Below, piece by piece: positions 17,703 through 26,168 of a DNA stretch of 58,510 bases (positions are counted from its first letter, which is position 1; every line of letters begins with the position of its first letter). Origin of the DNA: an uncultured bacterium. Its GTDB lineage: Bacteria > Bacillota > Limnochordia > DTU080 > JAAYLA01. The stretch lies in NCBI GenBank assembly GCA_937983075.1, contig CALKAQ010000117.1, positions 1-58,510 of the forward strand. Reading direction: 5' to 3'. The translations under genes and the position numbers were made by a program. The notes beneath the pieces are model-generated. The model saw nothing but the letters and a program-made list of their open reading frames with translations, was not told where the DNA came from and ran no database searches.

Positions 17703-17731
17703 ATCATACCACCTGATGGATGATACGTCAA
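17703..17731 (-). promoter_or_regulatory. Sigma-A promoter of tRNA-Leu
   Basis: On the minus strand TTGACG (17731-17726) and TATGAT (17708-17703) are separated by 17 bp, ending 26 bp before the tRNA 5' end. Both boxes match the consensus at five of six positions. Confidence 0.75.
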
Positions 17732-17984
17732 GATCAAAGTCGCCCTCATCGCACGCACGAGTCTTCTTTATTCTCAGTATAACCCATCTGCGATCGGTCC
17801 AAAAAGATTGACTTACAACTCCCCCTAATGGATTGGCAATTTCCTGCCGAATTAATGGTATAACGTTCTTGTCGTGCCATATTCGTGCTCTGTGGTACAA
17901 ATGTCCCTTGCGGGTCATCTTTTGACCCGTTATAATGAGGACGGTTCCTGAAAAGGAACAGCAGTTTCCGAATCATTATGCACT

Positions 17985-18048
17985 GCTTAAGTCGCACTTA
18001 AGTAGCGGTGAAGTCACTTAAGTCGCGCTTAAAGCGCGCGGCGCGACT
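17985..18048. repeat. Two pairs of 11-bp CTTAAGTCGC-like repeats plus an overlapping palindrome
   Basis: Units start at 17985, 17996, 18016 and 18027: GCTTAAGTCGC, ACTTAAGTAGC, ACTTAAGTCGC and GCTTAAAGCGC. They form two tandem pairs with 11-bp spacing, offset by 31 bp. The last unit lies inside the palindrome CGCGCTT-A-AAGCGCG, and AGTCGCGC (18021-18028) can also pair with GCGCGACT (18041-18048). The array is about 50 bp upstream of the codY -35 box. A protein-binding array is the likely explanation; no known regulator is recognised. The rest of 17732-18098 shows no gene. Confidence 0.6.
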
Positions 18049-18098
18049 AATGTGATTTGGCGAACATTGCACTTGCTCAAAAGATTCAAAAATGAAGC

Positions 18099-18127
18099 TT
18101 GACGCTGATTGGGTCAATGGTTACAAT
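18099..18127 (+). promoter_or_regulatory. Sigma-A promoter of codY
   Basis: TTGACG (18099-18104) and TACAAT (18122-18127) are separated by exactly 17 bp. Transcription would start near 18134, leaving a leader of roughly 310 bases before the codY ATG. No coding region or known riboswitch was recognised in that leader. Confidence 0.75.
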
Positions 18128-18445
18128 AAAAAAACGAGATACTAGAACGACTTTTCGCAACAGAAAATAGGTTTGGGCTCCGGATGATTGTTGCCGCAAC
18201 CTCTCCAAAACTCGGGCGTTGACAACGAGATTCCCGCTATCTTGCTGGCCGGCATCGCGGCAAACGCTGAGTGCTGGTTGCTCTCGAAGTTGAGTATGTA
18301 ACACTGAATCTTCATTTTATCTCCACCTTCAGCAATCGGGGCACACGGGCAGTTTCCATCGATTCGGTTCCCACAGACAAAAAGGCTGTATATCCGGGCG
18401 TCAAATGGGAATGCTGTAGAGAGTTCAGAAAGGAAGGGTCAAGAA

Positions 18446-19246
18446 ATGCTGTTACGTAAAATGAGCAAGATAGCTCAGGTGCTGCAAAATGAAGGCGCAA
18501 GCATCGAATTCAAGAATCTGGCCAAGGTGCTGTGTGAAGTAATCGACGGTGCGAGCGTCTATGTGGTCAGCCGTCGTGGTAAAATTCTCGGTTACTCGCT
18601 CGTAGGCGATTTCGAAGAAACCGATTTCGACGCCGCATGGCTGCACACCGGCGAAATGCCGGAAGAACTGGCCACCTCGCTTCTGAAGGTCGGTGCGCCG
18701 TCAACCGGACGTGAAGCCGAAAAAATCCTCGGAGTTCCGAACGCCGGCATCTTCCCGATCGTCGGTTCGGGACGCCGTGTAGGAACGCTCTTGATTGTCG
18801 GTACCGAACTCGGCGATGATGAGCTCGTACTGGCTGAATTTGTTGCCACGACCGCCGGTATCATCATTGCTTACGCCATCGATGAGGAAGAAGAGGGCGA
18901 AGCCGAAGAAAAGCGTATGGCCCGGTCGGCGATTCGCAGCCTGTCGTATTCCGAGATTTTGGCGATGCAGCACATTTTCGATGAACTCGACGGCGATGAG
19001 GGTCTGCTGGTCGCATCCCGAGTTGCCGATCAGGCAGGCATTACCCGGTCGGTCATCGTCAATGCTCTGCGGAAGCTGGCATCGGCGAACGTCATCGAAT
19101 CCCGCTCGTTGGGCATGAAGGGAACATACCTCCGCATTCTCAACCGGGAAATTCGCAACGAGTTGGAGCGTCAGCGCTACCCGTACTTGCGGAGCCCTGC
19201 TTTCAGCAAGCAGAGCGAGGCAAGCTCCAGCGACGTAGACGCCTAA
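18446..19246 (+). CDS. codY: GTP- and branched-chain amino acid-sensing global regulator CodY
   Basis: Transcription factor of 266 aa. The N-terminal GAF domain (about 1-155) starts with the family-typical MLLRKMSKIAQVLQ and contains the effector-pocket region around FEETDFDAAWL. The C-terminal winged helix-turn-helix is unmistakable (VADQAGITRSVIVNALRKLASANVIESRSLGMKG split over about 197-235). CodY represses nutrient-acquisition and stationary-phase genes when isoleucine/valine and GTP are high. The ATG follows AGGAAGGG. Here it is a single gene with its own promoter and terminator, not behind hslUV/clpYQ as in Bacillus. The C-terminal 15 aa are Ser-rich. Confidence 0.96.
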   Translation: MLLRKMSKIAQVLQNEGASIEFKNLAKVLCEVIDGASVYVVSRRGKILGYSLVGDFEETDFDAAWLHTGEMPEELATSLLKVGAPSTGREAEKILGVPNAGIFPIVGSGRRVGTLLIVGTELGDDELVLAEFVATTAGIIIAYAIDEEEEGEAEEKRMARSAIRSLSYSEILAMQHIFDELDGDEGLLVASRVADQAGITRSVIVNALRKLASANVIESRSLGMKGTYLRILNREIRNELERQRYPYLRSPAFSKQSEASSSDVDA

Positions 19247-19292
19247 TTGGAAAGACACAAAACGGGAGTCATTACGTAAATCTGAGTCCAAC

Positions 19293-19319
19293 AGGGCCGT
19301 CGAAGGGCGGCCCTTTTTT
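19293..19319 (+). terminator. Intrinsic terminator of codY
   Basis: A GGGCCG/CGGCCC stem with a seven-base loop is followed by TTTTTT, 47 bases past the codY stop. Confidence 0.85.
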
Positions 19320-19349
19320 CCATGCAAGCGCAAACATGGGAGGGTTAGC

Positions 19350-20672
19350 GTGAGCGATCAATCCCAATTGCCCACCGAAACAACATCGACCCGTCAAGTC
19401 GAACCCGAGCTCGAAGGCAATCGAGCGAATCGAGCCGTTCTGGTCGGGGTCGACCGGTCAAACGGCGATTCATGGAGCGTCGAAGATTCACTCGCTGAGC
19501 TCGCTGAACTGATCGCGACCGCGGGCAGCCAAACTGTCGGAAAGGTCATTCAGCGACGCCGGAATCCTGATCCACGCACCTACGTAGGCACGGGGAAGGT
19601 TGAAGAAATTCAACGCATCATTGAAATGCAAGAAGCCGATTTGGTTGTCGCTGACGATGAATTGTCTCCCGCCCAGGTGCGGAATTTGGAAAAGGCACTC
19701 AATGTTCGAGTGATCGACCGCTCGCAAGTCATTCTCGACATCTTTGCGCAGCGGGCTCAAACCAATGAAGGCAAACTGCAGGTTGAACTGGCGCAGCTGC
19801 GCTATTTGCTGCCGCGGCTGACGGGCCGTGGGGCCGAAATGTCCCGGCTGGCGGGCGGCATCGGAACGCGTGGGCCGGGCGAAACGCAGTTGGAAACGGA
19901 TCGACGGCGTATCCGGGAGCGAATTGCCAGCTTGCGTCGCCGCCTGGAACGTGTGCGCGCCAACCGAGATTTGCAGCGACAACTGCGGCAAAAATCCGAG
20001 AAGCCGATTGCAGCTCTGGTCGGCTACACGAACGCCGGCAAATCAACGCTTTTGAAGGCGCTGACGGGCGCAGACACGTACATTGAAGATCAGTTGTTTG
20101 CGACGCTGGATCCCACAACACGAACGCTCGATCCGAAATACGGCGCTTCATTTTTTGTGGTCGATACGGTCGGTTTTATCAACAAATTGCCCCACGAGCT
20201 CATCGCCGCGTTTCGGGCCACTCTAGAAGAAGTCGTCGTGGCCGATGTACTCATTCACGTCATTGACGCATCGTTTCCTGGGTGGGAAGCTCAAGCGGAA
20301 ACGGTCCGCACCGTGCTGAAAGATTTAGGCGTCGATCAATATCCAATGGTTACGGCTTTTAACAAGGTCGACCGTCTGGAAGGCGGGGCGGCATCGCTTG
20401 CAGGACCGCTGCGCCGCACGCCTCACAGTGTTGCCATTTCGGCACTGACCGGTGAAGGACTGGACGCGCTCGTTAAGAAAGTGGAGGCGGTCATTCCGGA
20501 TCCGTGGATTACGTGTGATCTTGTCGTGCCCTACACTGACGGACGTACGATCGACTGGCTGCACCGAAATGGAAAAGTCCATGCCATCGAATATTCGGGT
20601 GACAGTGTTTCGATGCGGGTTGAGTTGCCGCGCAGCCTGGCAGAGCGGGTGAAAAGCTATCGTTTGACATAA
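19350..20672 (+). CDS. hflX: Ribosome-associated GTPase HflX
   Basis: GTPase of 440 aa that binds and can split stalled 70S ribosomes. The N-terminal HflX domain (about 30-200) includes TYVGTGKVEEIQ and the glycine-rich RLAGGIGTRGPGETQLE signature. The G domain has G1 GYTNAGKST, G3 DTVGF and G4 NKVD. The family's YTDGRTIDWLHRNG segment ends the protein. The GTG start follows GGAGGG. Length is normal. It lies directly after the codY terminator and before a small Cys-rich gene. Confidence 0.95.
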   Translation: MSDQSQLPTETTSTRQVEPELEGNRANRAVLVGVDRSNGDSWSVEDSLAELAELIATAGSQTVGKVIQRRRNPDPRTYVGTGKVEEIQRIIEMQEADLVVADDELSPAQVRNLEKALNVRVIDRSQVILDIFAQRAQTNEGKLQVELAQLRYLLPRLTGRGAEMSRLAGGIGTRGPGETQLETDRRRIRERIASLRRRLERVRANRDLQRQLRQKSEKPIAALVGYTNAGKSTLLKALTGADTYIEDQLFATLDPTTRTLDPKYGASFFVVDTVGFINKLPHELIAAFRATLEEVVVADVLIHVIDASFPGWEAQAETVRTVLKDLGVDQYPMVTAFNKVDRLEGGAASLAGPLRRTPHSVAISALTGEGLDALVKKVEAVIPDPWITCDLVVPYTDGRTIDWLHRNGKVHAIEYSGDSVSMRVELPRSLAERVKSYRLT

Positions 20673-20757
20673 ATTCGATCCCCCGAATTCCAACGATTGA
20701 TGTAGAATAGAACGTGTCGTGCAGGAGCCATGACCTTGAGCAATAGGGGGTAGGGCT

Positions 20758-20922
20758 TTGCAGTGGTTTCGACGCATTGGCGACGTATTTGATGCATTTT
20801 TCCGGAAGCTCAAGGGCCAGAAATTTCTCTGCGATACATGCAAGTATGATTACGGGAATGCGTGTTGGCGTCCGGAACGTCCGAATGCTACAAGCTGCCC
20901 CGATTACCAAAGGCGAAAATAA
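20758..20922 (+). CDS. Small Cys-rich protein with CxxC, probable zinc-binding
   Basis: A 54-codon frame starting with TTG at 20758, preceded by GGGGGTAGGG. The product begins with an aromatic/basic helix (QWFRRIGDVFDAFFRKLKG). It then has FLCDTCKYDYGNACWRPE and a final TSCPDY, giving four Cys in a CxxC-x7-C-x11-C arrangement. Such a pattern suggests a small zinc-binding or redox module. The third-position G+C bias and spacing of Cys support a real gene. I do not recognise a named family, though similar short proteins are, as I recall, scattered among Firmicutes. Confidence 0.6.
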   Translation: MQWFRRIGDVFDAFFRKLKGQKFLCDTCKYDYGNACWRPERPNATSCPDYQRRK

Positions 20923-21043
20923 GCAAGGCTTGTCCGAGTCATGCTAACCAATAACCCAAACGCGGTCGGTGGAAGTCAATACGGACAAGTGCGTCCGCAG
21001 AGGCTGGGATCCGCTTTTATGCAGCGGAAAGGAGTGAAGCTCG

Positions 21044-21991
21044 GTGGCAAAGCAGGAACAGCCGTTTTATTATGGTGGTCAGGCTGTGATAGAGGGCGTG
21101 ATGATGCGAGGCCGTCACACCATGGCCACGTCAGTCCGGAAGCAAGACGGCTCGATCGTGATGCGTGAAGTGCCGATCGGTTCAATCACTCGCCGCTATC
21201 CAATTTTAAAGCTTCCTTTTATAAGAGGGACCGTGGCGTTGATTGAAGCGATGGTTTTGGGAATGAAATCCCTCACCTATTCGGCACAGCAATTCGCCGA
21301 CGAAGAAGAGGAAGAGCTCGGAACGAAAGAACTGGTTTTCTCGGCGCTGTTTGCCATCACTTTGACGATTTTGCTGTTCATTGTGCTGCCTGCCTTTTTG
21401 ATCACCACCTTCGTGCAACCGCATTTCGAAAACCCCTTGGTGATCAACTTTGCTGAAGGAATCATCAAGATGACGTTTTTCCTCGCCTACATTTGGGGCA
21501 TTTCGTTTATGAAAGACATCCGCCGTGTTTTTGAATATCACGGTGCGGAGCACAAAGCCATCAACTGCTATGAGGCGGGCGACGAATTGACGGTTGAAAA
21601 CGTCCAACGCCACACCCGGTTTCATAAACGCTGCGGTACGAGCTTTATCGTCTTCGTGCTTCTGATCGGCATCGTCGTCTTTGCATTTTTCGGCAAGCCT
21701 CCGTTCCCGTTGCGGGCGCTGTATCAAATTGCGATTTTGCCGATTGTGGCAGGCATTTCCTACGAGATTATTCGCATGGCCGGCCGAGAAGGAGCACCTC
21801 GTATTTTTGACTGGTTGTCGAGGCCTGGCATTTGGACGCAGATGATTACAACCAAAGAGCCGGACGATTCACAGGTCGAAGTGGCTATTCATTCGTTGAA
21901 TGCGGTCATTGCTCGAGATCGTGAAGCAGAGGCCGCGATCGCCAGGCTGGACGATCAGCGGCGCAAAGGAGTGGCAGATTTTGCTGGATAA
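21044..21991 (+). CDS. DUF1385 membrane protein (YqhQ-like)
   Basis: Membrane protein of 315 aa. The N-terminus FYYGGQAVIEGVMMRG and the middle EYHGAEHKAINCYEAG are the DUF1385 signatures. Two hydrophobic regions (about 103-130 and 140-160) and two more (about 200-245) indicate several transmembrane helices. The GTG start follows AAAGGAG. The function is unknown. Genes of this family often sit directly before prfA in clostridial-type genomes, as here, where the two reading frames overlap by 11 bases. A link to translation termination has not been shown. Confidence 0.88.
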   Translation: MAKQEQPFYYGGQAVIEGVMMRGRHTMATSVRKQDGSIVMREVPIGSITRRYPILKLPFIRGTVALIEAMVLGMKSLTYSAQQFADEEEEELGTKELVFSALFAITLTILLFIVLPAFLITTFVQPHFENPLVINFAEGIIKMTFFLAYIWGISFMKDIRRVFEYHGAEHKAINCYEAGDELTVENVQRHTRFHKRCGTSFIVFVLLIGIVVFAFFGKPPFPLRALYQIAILPIVAGISYEIIRMAGREGAPRIFDWLSRPGIWTQMITTKEPDDSQVEVAIHSLNAVIARDREAEAAIARLDDQRRKGVADFAG

Positions 21992-23048
21992 GCTTGGTGA
22001 GGTCGAGAAACGTTACAACGAATTAAATGATCGCCTTGCGAATCCAGATTCCTTCAGTGACGCACGTGAATATCAAGCGGTGGCCAAGGAACACGCGGCT
22101 CTGGCTGAAATTGTCAGCGTGTATCATCAGTATCAGGAAGTTAAAAAGCAGTTGGCCGATGCCGAAGCGCTGCTGCACGATTCAGAACCTGAGATCCGGG
22201 AGCTGGCTGAACTCGAAGCCGAGGCATTGCGCGAGCGCGAAAACGAGTTGGAAAAGCAGCTGCGGCAGCTTCTCCTGCCCAAAGATCCCAGCGATTCCAA
22301 GAATGTCATCGTGGAAATTCGCGCCGGTACCGGAGGCGACGAGGCTGCGCTGTTTGCCGGCGACCTCTTTCGGATGTACAGCCGGTACGCTGAGGACAAG
22401 CGTTGGAAGGTGGAGCTGCTGAGCAGCCACCAAACGGAGCTCGGCGGCTTTAAAGAGGTCATATTCGAAGTTCAGGGCGAAGACGTTTACCGTCGCTTGA
22501 AATATGAAAGCGGCGTTCACCGCGTCCAGCGCGTGCCGGAAACCGAAGCGGGCGGACGCATTCATACATCGACGGCAACGGTCGCTGTGTTGCCGGAAGC
22601 CGAAGAGATCGAAGTCGAAATCGATCCGAACGACTTGCGCATCGACGTCTTTCGTTCCAGCGGGCCTGGCGGGCAAAGCGTGAATACAACCGATTCCGCC
22701 GTGCGGATCACCCACTTGCCGACGGGTTTGGTGGTTACTTGCCAAGACGAGAAGTCGCAGCACAAAAATCGCGCGAAGGCGATGCGCATTTTACGGGCAC
22801 GGCTTCTCGACAAACTCGAGCAGGAACGGGCGGCGGAACGTGCGGACGTGCGCCGCAGCCAAGTCGGCACGGGGGACCGCAGTGAGCGCATTCGTACGTA
22901 CAACTTCCCTCAAGGGCGCTGCACTGATCACCGTATCGGGCTTACTTTGTACAAGCTCGATGCGATTATGATGGGGGAGCTCGACGAAATTATCGACGCT
23001 TTGCTCGCCAAAGAGCAAGAGGAACGTCTGAAGGAAATGGGTGCATAA
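21981..23048 (+). CDS. prfA: Peptide chain release factor 1
   Basis: Release factor of 355 aa recognising UAA and UAG. The TTG start at 21981 is chosen because LDKLGEVEKRYNELND is the usual RF1 N-terminus and AAAGGAG lies eight to nine bases before; the frame open from 21900 overlaps the DUF1385 gene. The catalytic GGQ motif occurs in SSGPGGQSVN. The codon-recognition domain contains the RF1-type region between about 115 and 220. It is followed by prmC, the methyltransferase that modifies the GGQ glutamine. Confidence 0.96.
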   Translation: MLDKLGEVEKRYNELNDRLANPDSFSDAREYQAVAKEHAALAEIVSVYHQYQEVKKQLADAEALLHDSEPEIRELAELEAEALRERENELEKQLRQLLLPKDPSDSKNVIVEIRAGTGGDEAALFAGDLFRMYSRYAEDKRWKVELLSSHQTELGGFKEVIFEVQGEDVYRRLKYESGVHRVQRVPETEAGGRIHTSTATVAVLPEAEEIEVEIDPNDLRIDVFRSSGPGGQSVNTTDSAVRITHLPTGLVVTCQDEKSQHKNRAKAMRILRARLLDKLEQERAAERADVRRSQVGTGDRSERIRTYNFPQGRCTDHRIGLTLYKLDAIMMGELDEIIDALLAKEQEERLKEMGA

Positions 23049-23060
23049 GGACGATTCGGA

Positions 23061-23933
23061 TTGCGGAAACAGCATACGGTTTTGGAATTGATTGAGTTGG
23101 CCGCCGGCTACTTGGCAGGTCGGGGCATTGATTCGGCGCGTCTTGATGCTGAAGTGTTGTTGGGGCACACGCTCGGTCTGGATCGCGTGGGATTGTACGT
23201 CAACTTCGATCGACCTTTGGAAACACACGAGGTCGACGCGTACCGGCGCGTCATCGCTGAACGCGGACAACGCAAACCCGTCGCACAAATTACGGGTGTA
23301 CGTGAGTTTTATTCGTACGAGCTGACGGTGACGCCTGATGTACTCATTCCCCGCCCGGAAACGGAACTGCTCGTCGAAACCGTGCTCGCGTACGTGAAAC
23401 ATTTGCAAGCCCGGCGTCCGGGTCATGTTCCACGCATTGTCGACGTCGGCACGGGATCCGGCGCAATCGCGGTCGTACTTGCCGCGGAATTGCCGGAAGC
23501 CGATGTATGGGCCATTGACTGTTCGCCCGACGCGTTGCGGGTCGCTCAGCAAAACGCGGCGCGTTTAGGTGTCAGCGATCGGGTGACGTTCCGCCAGGGG
23601 CAATGGCTGCAGCCCGTAGCCACAGAGAAACCATTCGACGTGGTTGTCTCGAATCCGCCGTATATTCCGTCGGCGCAGATCGAGCAGCTCATGCCGGAAG
23701 TCCGGTTGTTTGAACCGCGTCTTGCGCTCGATGGCGGGGTCGATGGACTCGACTCCTATCGGGAACTGCTGCCCGCGGCGCGGCACGTCGTCGGACCGGG
23801 TGGTATGGTCGCGGTCGAAGTCGGTGACGGTCAGGCGGAGCAAGTCGCTGCCATCGGACGGAAGGCCGGATGGAGTAAATACGTCGTTCACAACGATTTA
23901 GCCGGGAAAGGACGTGTGGTTGCCTTTACATAA
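23061..23933 (+). CDS. prmC: Release factor glutamine N5-methyltransferase
   Basis: SAM-dependent methyltransferase of 290 aa that methylates the Gln of the GGQ motif in release factors. Motif I VDVGTGSGAIAV and the catalytic NPPY (VVSNPPYIPSAQ) are present, along with the N-terminal helical domain (LELIELAAGYLAGRGI). The TTG start at 23061 follows the prfA stop by 12 bases. Pairing with prfA is near universal. Confidence 0.95.
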   Translation: MRKQHTVLELIELAAGYLAGRGIDSARLDAEVLLGHTLGLDRVGLYVNFDRPLETHEVDAYRRVIAERGQRKPVAQITGVREFYSYELTVTPDVLIPRPETELLVETVLAYVKHLQARRPGHVPRIVDVGTGSGAIAVVLAAELPEADVWAIDCSPDALRVAQQNAARLGVSDRVTFRQGQWLQPVATEKPFDVVVSNPPYIPSAQIEQLMPEVRLFEPRLALDGGVDGLDSYRELLPAARHVVGPGGMVAVEVGDGQAEQVAAIGRKAGWSKYVVHNDLAGKGRVVAFT

Positions 23934-23968
23934 GCTGCAGCCACATCGCGTGCTCGGAGTGAGGCGTC

Positions 23969-25069
23969 GTGACACAGATTTGGCATGTCGATCCACAGGT
24001 CCCGCAGCCGGATGCACTTCAACCGGCTGCTGAAACGTTGCGGCGTGGGGGGCTTGTCGCATTTCCCACGGAAACCGTATACGGGCTCGGTGCCGATGGT
24101 TTGCAGCCTGCAGCAGTCCGTCGCATTTTTGGGGCAAAGGGGCGGCCGTCGGACAATCCGCTCATTCTCCACGTTGCATCTCTTGAACAGGCAAAGGCGC
24201 TGATGGGTTCCGAAACTCCTTTTGAGCTGGTGCAGCGCCTTGCCAAAGCGTTTTGGCCAGGTCCGTTGACGTTGATCGTTCCCAAAGCGGGCCACATACC
24301 GGACGAAGTGACAGCCGGACTCGACACGGTTGCTGTCCGGGTGCCGGTTCATCCTGTTGCACGCCGTTTGATCGAGCTGGCCGACCGTCCCATCGCAGCG
24401 CCCAGTGCCAATCGTTCGGGACGCCCGAGTCCTACGTTGGCCAACCACGTGTTGGCGGATCTCGACGGCCGAATTGACGGCATTGTCGACGGTGGGCCGT
24501 GCGGCGTCGGCTTGGAATCCACGGTGCTCGATATTACCGGACCGGTTCCGCTGATCTTGCGCCCCGGCGGGATCACCCAAGAGGCGTTGTCCGATGCTTT
24601 GCAGATGCCGGTGGAAATCGATCCGCGCGCTTTCGGGCATCACCACGCCGCGGCGGATGCCGGGCCGGTGCGGTCTCCGGGCATGAAATACCGCCATTAT
24701 GCACCGTCGACCCCGCTGCTGCTGTGTGAATATGACGGGGAACCCATGGCGGCTCGAATCAAACAGGCGGCTCAGTCGCTGCGGGAGGCCAATCCGGGAA
24801 GCCGTATCGGCCTTTTCGTGACAGACGAGACGGCCGAAATGCTGGGCGACGGTCATGGATTTGTCGTCAGCCGCATGGGACCTCGCCGTCATCCCGAATA
24901 CATAGCCGCCCGTTTGTTCGAAAATTTGCGCGCTCTGGACGACGCCGGGCTGGACTGGGTCGTCGTCGAAGGAATTCGGCCGGAAGGTTTGGGGTTGGCG
25001 GTCATGAATCGACTGCGGCGCGCGGCAACGGTCGTTGCACCAAGCGCGACGCATTCCCGCAACTCGTGA
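23969..25069 (+). CDS. L-threonylcarbamoyladenylate synthase (Sua5/TsaC family)
   Basis: Enzyme of 366 aa forming threonylcarbamoyl-AMP from threonine, bicarbonate and ATP, the first step of the tRNA modification t6A. The N-terminal YrdC domain has the KGRPSDNPLILHV segment, PGPLTLIV and SANRSGRPSPT. The C-terminal Sua5 domain follows the SPGMKYRHYAP linker motif. The two-domain length identifies the Sua5 rather than the short TsaC type (B. subtilis YwlC is similar). GTG start. It sits in the conserved prmC-ywlC-mntP-ywlE-rpiB order. Confidence 0.93.
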   Translation: MTQIWHVDPQVPQPDALQPAAETLRRGGLVAFPTETVYGLGADGLQPAAVRRIFGAKGRPSDNPLILHVASLEQAKALMGSETPFELVQRLAKAFWPGPLTLIVPKAGHIPDEVTAGLDTVAVRVPVHPVARRLIELADRPIAAPSANRSGRPSPTLANHVLADLDGRIDGIVDGGPCGVGLESTVLDITGPVPLILRPGGITQEALSDALQMPVEIDPRAFGHHHAAADAGPVRSPGMKYRHYAPSTPLLLCEYDGEPMAARIKQAAQSLREANPGSRIGLFVTDETAEMLGDGHGFVVSRMGPRRHPEYIAARLFENLRALDDAGLDWVVVEGIRPEGLGLAVMNRLRRAATVVAPSATHSRNS

Positions 25070-25090
25070 CGCCGCCGGTTGGCACCTGGC

Positions 25091-25375
25091 TCATGACGAC
25101 GCCGCCGGCCGGTTTTCACGACCGCGTTTGGCCAGCTTGGCCTCCCGTTTTTGCGTTTTGATGAACGTCATCTCAGCCCCAACGTAATCACATTCGAGAC
25201 AACGGACATCGATATCCAGCCTGCCATCGGGCCGCAGCGGGCTTTCGAGTTCATGGGCTTCATAAACGACGCGCCCAGTATGCGGATCGAGCTGCACCTC
25301 TTGCACGAACTTGTAGATCAAGGCAAACCGGGTGCGGTTGGTTTGGCATATAGGGCACAAGTAGGCGTCTGCCAC
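25091..25375 (-). CDS. Small putative zinc-ribbon protein
   Basis: A protein of about 94 aa on the opposite strand, between tsaC and mntP. Two CxxC knuckles, CPIC near the N-terminus and CLEC about 55 residues later, suggest one zinc site. A Lys/Arg-rich tail could bind nucleic acid. The frame is open to 25426, but a GTG at 25375 with GAGGTGA five bases upstream gives a natural start right before YLCPIC and avoids overlap with mntP. I recognise no family; the function is unknown. Confidence 0.55.
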   Translation of the reverse strand: MADAYLCPICQTNRTRFALIYKFVQEVQLDPHTGRVVYEAHELESPLRPDGRLDIDVRCLECDYVGAEMTFIKTQKREAKLAKRGRENRPAASS

Positions 25376-25439
25376 GGGCTTCACCTCTACTCCAAAGCGT
25401 ATCACTTCCTCGGCTTCCATATACATGGGAGAGCACCAA

Positions 25440-26117
25440 GTGCCTCAAGTGTTCTGGCTTGAGACGGGGGGGCTTGCGTTGGGGCTGTTTGAACTCTTTG
25501 CGCTGGCTGTGGCACTCGGCGTCGATGCGCTCTCGGTTTCCGTCGGTTTAGGCGTCGGTGGTCCGTCACGGCGTCGGATCGTCCAAATCGGTGCGGTGTT
25601 TGCGGTTGCCAGTGCCGCCCTCGTGACGGGCGGCTATTTGCTCGCTCGCATGTTCCACGGCGCATTTGTTTGGTTGGCCATGTTGGCGGACAAAGTCAAC
25701 TTTTCGATGCAAGGGGTTTCTCCCGAAGTATTGAGCGAACAGCTGCACGTATTGCTCTCCTTGCTTGGGGCCACTATTTTAGCGGGAATCGGTTTGCACT
25801 GGATGTGGATGTGGTGGCGAGGCGGTGAGCCGTGGACGCTGCAGCAGCCTATGTCCGTGCGAGGAGTGTGGGGATTGATTTCATTGGCGATGCTCGTCAG
25901 TATCGACACATTGACGGCGGGCATCGGGCTGGGCATGTTAAGGCATGGTGAGGCGATGGAAGCCGCTTTGGTCGTCGGAGCGGTCAACGGCGGCATGTGT
26001 ATGACCGGCTTAGGCTTGGGGCGCACGCTGGATCGCCATGTCCGAGGAAGGCTGCATCCAGTCGGTGGAATGCTGCTCATCGCAGTTGCACTGCGCTTTT
26101 TGTACGCGTTGTTTTAA
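25440..26117 (+). CDS. mntP: Manganese efflux pump MntP
   Basis: Membrane protein of about 225 aa with six hydrophobic segments. The paired motifs LAVALGVDALSVSVGLG in helix 1 and LISLAMLVSIDTLTAGIGLGM in the second half, each with a conserved Asp, are the MntP (YebN/YwlD) signature. Predicted to export Mn2+ from the cytoplasm. The GTG at 25440 has GGGAGAG seven bases upstream; an ATG at 25425 is also in frame. No yybP-ykoY Mn riboswitch is visible in the 64-base gap to the divergent gene. Position matches B. subtilis ywlD. Confidence 0.85.
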   Translation: MPQVFWLETGGLALGLFELFALAVALGVDALSVSVGLGVGGPSRRRIVQIGAVFAVASAALVTGGYLLARMFHGAFVWLAMLADKVNFSMQGVSPEVLSEQLHVLLSLLGATILAGIGLHWMWMWWRGGEPWTLQQPMSVRGVWGLISLAMLVSIDTLTAGIGLGMLRHGEAMEAALVVGAVNGGMCMTGLGLGRTLDRHVRGRLHPVGGMLLIAVALRFLYALF

Positions 26118-26168
26118 TGGCAAACGGAGGGTTTGGAGCGCTTCTGTGGAAATGATACTCGGGAGCTG

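Noticed and set aside
17746..18459. Short reading frames on both strands in the codY upstream region.
   Set aside because: None has a ribosome site with gene-like composition or recognisable motifs; they overlap the promoter, the repeat array and the codY start.
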